Below, in pieces: positions 21,877 to 23,084 of a DNA stretch of 23,084 bases. This stretch comes from a virus. Each line of letters opens with the position of its first letter. Position 1 is the first letter of the stretch. Below the pieces are notes generated by a model, which saw nothing but the letters and a program-made list of their open reading frames with translations, made no database searches and was not told the DNA's origin. The stretch is from positions 1 to 23,084 of IMG/VR virus record IMGVR_UViG_3300037189_020131; one strand, 5' to 3'. A program made the translations under genes and the position numbers.

Positions 21877-23084
21877 ATGATAGGACCAAAAAAATCACCC
21901 AAAGATTTTGGCTTTAAAGAAGGAGATACTCATGTTGTAGTTAATGACATTACAGAAACTGCAAAGGCGTATGATTTTTCGGGCAAACTACTGTGGGAAA
22001 TTCCTGCTCTCGCTAGAGGACAAGAAACTGACCTTGAATTTAGATATGTAAAAACAGATACTCCCCCAGGTCTTTATAAACTCGGAACAATATATAAAGA
22101 TTATGAGAAAGTTGGTGCAAATCCAGCTTATGATAGAACCCTAATGTCATATGGCTGGTATTCTTTTGATATGAATGAACTAGAAGGTCAAATGAGTAAA
22201 TATGGTAGATCAGGTATTATGCTTCATGGTGGTGGTTCAGCCGCTGGTTGGCCTGGCGCATGGGCACCTAATCAACCTCTTTTTTCAACACATGGTTGTG
22301 TCCGGTTGAGAAACGTGGACCTAAGAGATAAGATTCTTCCTTTATGTAAAAAGGGAACTGTTTATATTTCAGTTTACCAAGAAGCTAATTCTGTAATTTC
22401 TCCTGTATCTACACAAAAACCTAACACACCAAAACCAGATATAACAAAACCAGCGGTTACAGCACCACAGAATGGACCGATTAAATTCACTAATGCTGCA
22501 AAATTCTTTAAGGGGGAACCACAGCAAATTGACGCATTTGATTACTTAGAAAAAAATACTTCAGATGATGTTAAGCGGGAATTTGAAAAAAGATATCGAA
22601 ATTCACCCGAACCACAAGAAAAAGAATATTTTACTAAAGAACAACTAAAACAGGTGTGGAAAAGGACACCAACGGATGCACAGGTAATAGAACTTAATTC
22701 AGCACTTGAACGATTTGATATTACAACTAAATCGAGACTCGCCCATTTTATTTCTCAGATCTCACATGAATCTGGTGGTGGTAAATGGATGAAAGAACTC
22801 GCATCCGGCGAGGATTATGAGGGTAGAGATGATCTAGGTAATTCCCAACCTGGCGATGGTAAAAAATATAAAGGAGCCGGGTATATTCAGTTAACCGGAA
22901 GATATAATTATCAAAAATTCGCTGATTATATTAAAGACCCTAAAGTGATGGATGGTGTCGATTATGTTTCTGTGAAGTATCCTGCAACTAGTGCTGGTTT
23001 TTGGTGGATGAATAATAGAATGAATGCTTTGTGTGATACTAACCCAACCGTAGAGCAAGTCACAAGACGGGTGAATGGTGGTGT
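21877..23084 (+). CDS. Endolysin-like fusion: L,D-transpeptidase (YkuD) plus GH19-type lysozyme domain (partial at right edge)
   Basis: The frame is open for 402 codons from the ATG at 21877 to the window end, so the C-terminus is missing. A GTG at 21871 is the alternative start; no clear Shine-Dalgarno is seen. Residues about 1-165 form a YkuD-type domain with His117 in LHGGG and the catalytic motif STHGCVR (His139, Cys141, Arg143). A Pro/Thr/Lys-rich linker spans about 170-205. The second domain matches GH19 chitinase-like phage lysozymes: Glu298 in [11 protein letters not shown] and the signature [13 protein letters not shown] (333-345). YkuD enzymes act on the peptide stems of peptidoglycan, and GH19 lysozymes cut its glycan chains. 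Together they could open or remodel the host wall at lysis or at entry. All visible catalytic residues are intact. Confidence 0.88.
   Translation, partial: MIGPKKSPKDFGFKEGDTHVVVNDITETAKAYDFSGKLLWEIPALARGQETDLEFRYVKTDTPPGLYKLGTIYKDYEKVGANPAYDRTLMSYGWYSFDMNELEGQMSKYGRSGIMLHGGGSAAGWPGAWAPNQPLFSTHGCVRLRNVDLRDKILPLCKKGTVYISVYQEANSVISPVSTQKPNTPKPDITKPAVTAPQNGPIKFTNAAKFFKGEPQQIDAFDYLEKNTSDDVKREFEKRYRNSPEPQEKEYFTKEQLKQVWKRTPTDAQVIELNSALERFDITTKSRLAHFISQISHESGGGKWMKELASGEDYEGRDDLGNSQPGDGKKYKGAGYIQLTGRYNYQKFADYIKDPKVMDGVDYVSVKYPATSAGFWWMNNRMNALCDTNPTVEQVTRRVNGG

Noticed and set aside
21837-21902. Longer start for the GIY-YIG gene at 21902
   Set aside because: It would add 22 residues without family similarity and would overlap the start of the divergent endolysin gene and both late-like boxes.
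1-23084. tRNA genes, CRISPR arrays, insertion sequences, integrase or attachment sites
   Set aside because: I looked for cloverleaf-type T-arm sequences, regularly spaced direct repeats, transposase-like or integrase-like motifs and flanking inverted repeats, and saw none. A tRNAscan-SE run would settle the tRNA question.

Overview
The window looks like part of the genome of a T4-like marine myovirus (tailed phage). The sequence is AT-rich, about one third G+C by eye. Genes are tightly packed and often overlap by 1 to 14 bases. The core T4 replication genes occur in recognisable order: sliding clamp (gp45), clamp loader (gp44, gp62), RegA, DNA polymerase (gp43), UvsX, helicase (gp41), primase (gp61) and NrdA/NrdB. 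Interspersed Hsp20, 2-oxoglutarate oxygenase and MazG genes, and several small proteins I associate with marine T4-like phages, point to a cyanophage or pelagiphage type. No photosynthesis gene, tRNA or integrase is present, so the host cannot be named from this window.

Layout. 1-355 is the 3' end of a basic protein that runs in from the left. 362-2739 is a replication block behind a sigma70-like promoter: a DUF3310-like protein, gp45, gp44 and gp62. 2770-3770 holds regA and hsp20, each behind a T4-late-like box. 3783-10005 starts with a second sigma70-like promoter and carries a small conserved protein, gp43, uvsX, a 2OG-Fe(II) oxygenase, gp41 and mazG, closed by a strong terminator. 10052-14705 is a late, probably virion, block: a basic low-complexity protein, a nucleotidyltransferase-fold protein with a T4-type capsid-targeting N-terminus, a protein with an EF-hand-like loop, a structural protein with an Ig-like C-terminus, and two small conserved proteins. 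14710-15459 on the minus strand is a membrane-anchored, possibly GAF-like protein with its own late-like box. 15519-19955 is a third sigma70-like transcription unit with gp61, nrdA and nrdB, closed by a terminator. 19993-23084 is again late-like: a large basic protein, a hidden 50-residue ORF, a minus-strand GIY-YIG endonuclease, and an endolysin-like gene cut by the right edge that joins an L,D-transpeptidase (YkuD) domain to a GH19-type lysozyme domain.

How the genes fit together. The sigma70-like promoters precede replication and nucleotide genes (clamp and loader, polymerase, primase, ribonucleotide reductase). The TAAATA-type late boxes precede virion, lysis and selfish genes on both strands. 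NrdAB and MazG feed and clean the dNTP pool for the gp43/44/62/45/41/61/UvsX replisome. The most interesting points are the promoters whose start sites fall inside a terminator-like hairpin, the probable packaging of a nucleotidyltransferase-fold protein in the capsid, the acidic-then-basic protein at 20028 that looks like a prohead-protease substrate, and the YkuD-GH19 fusion.
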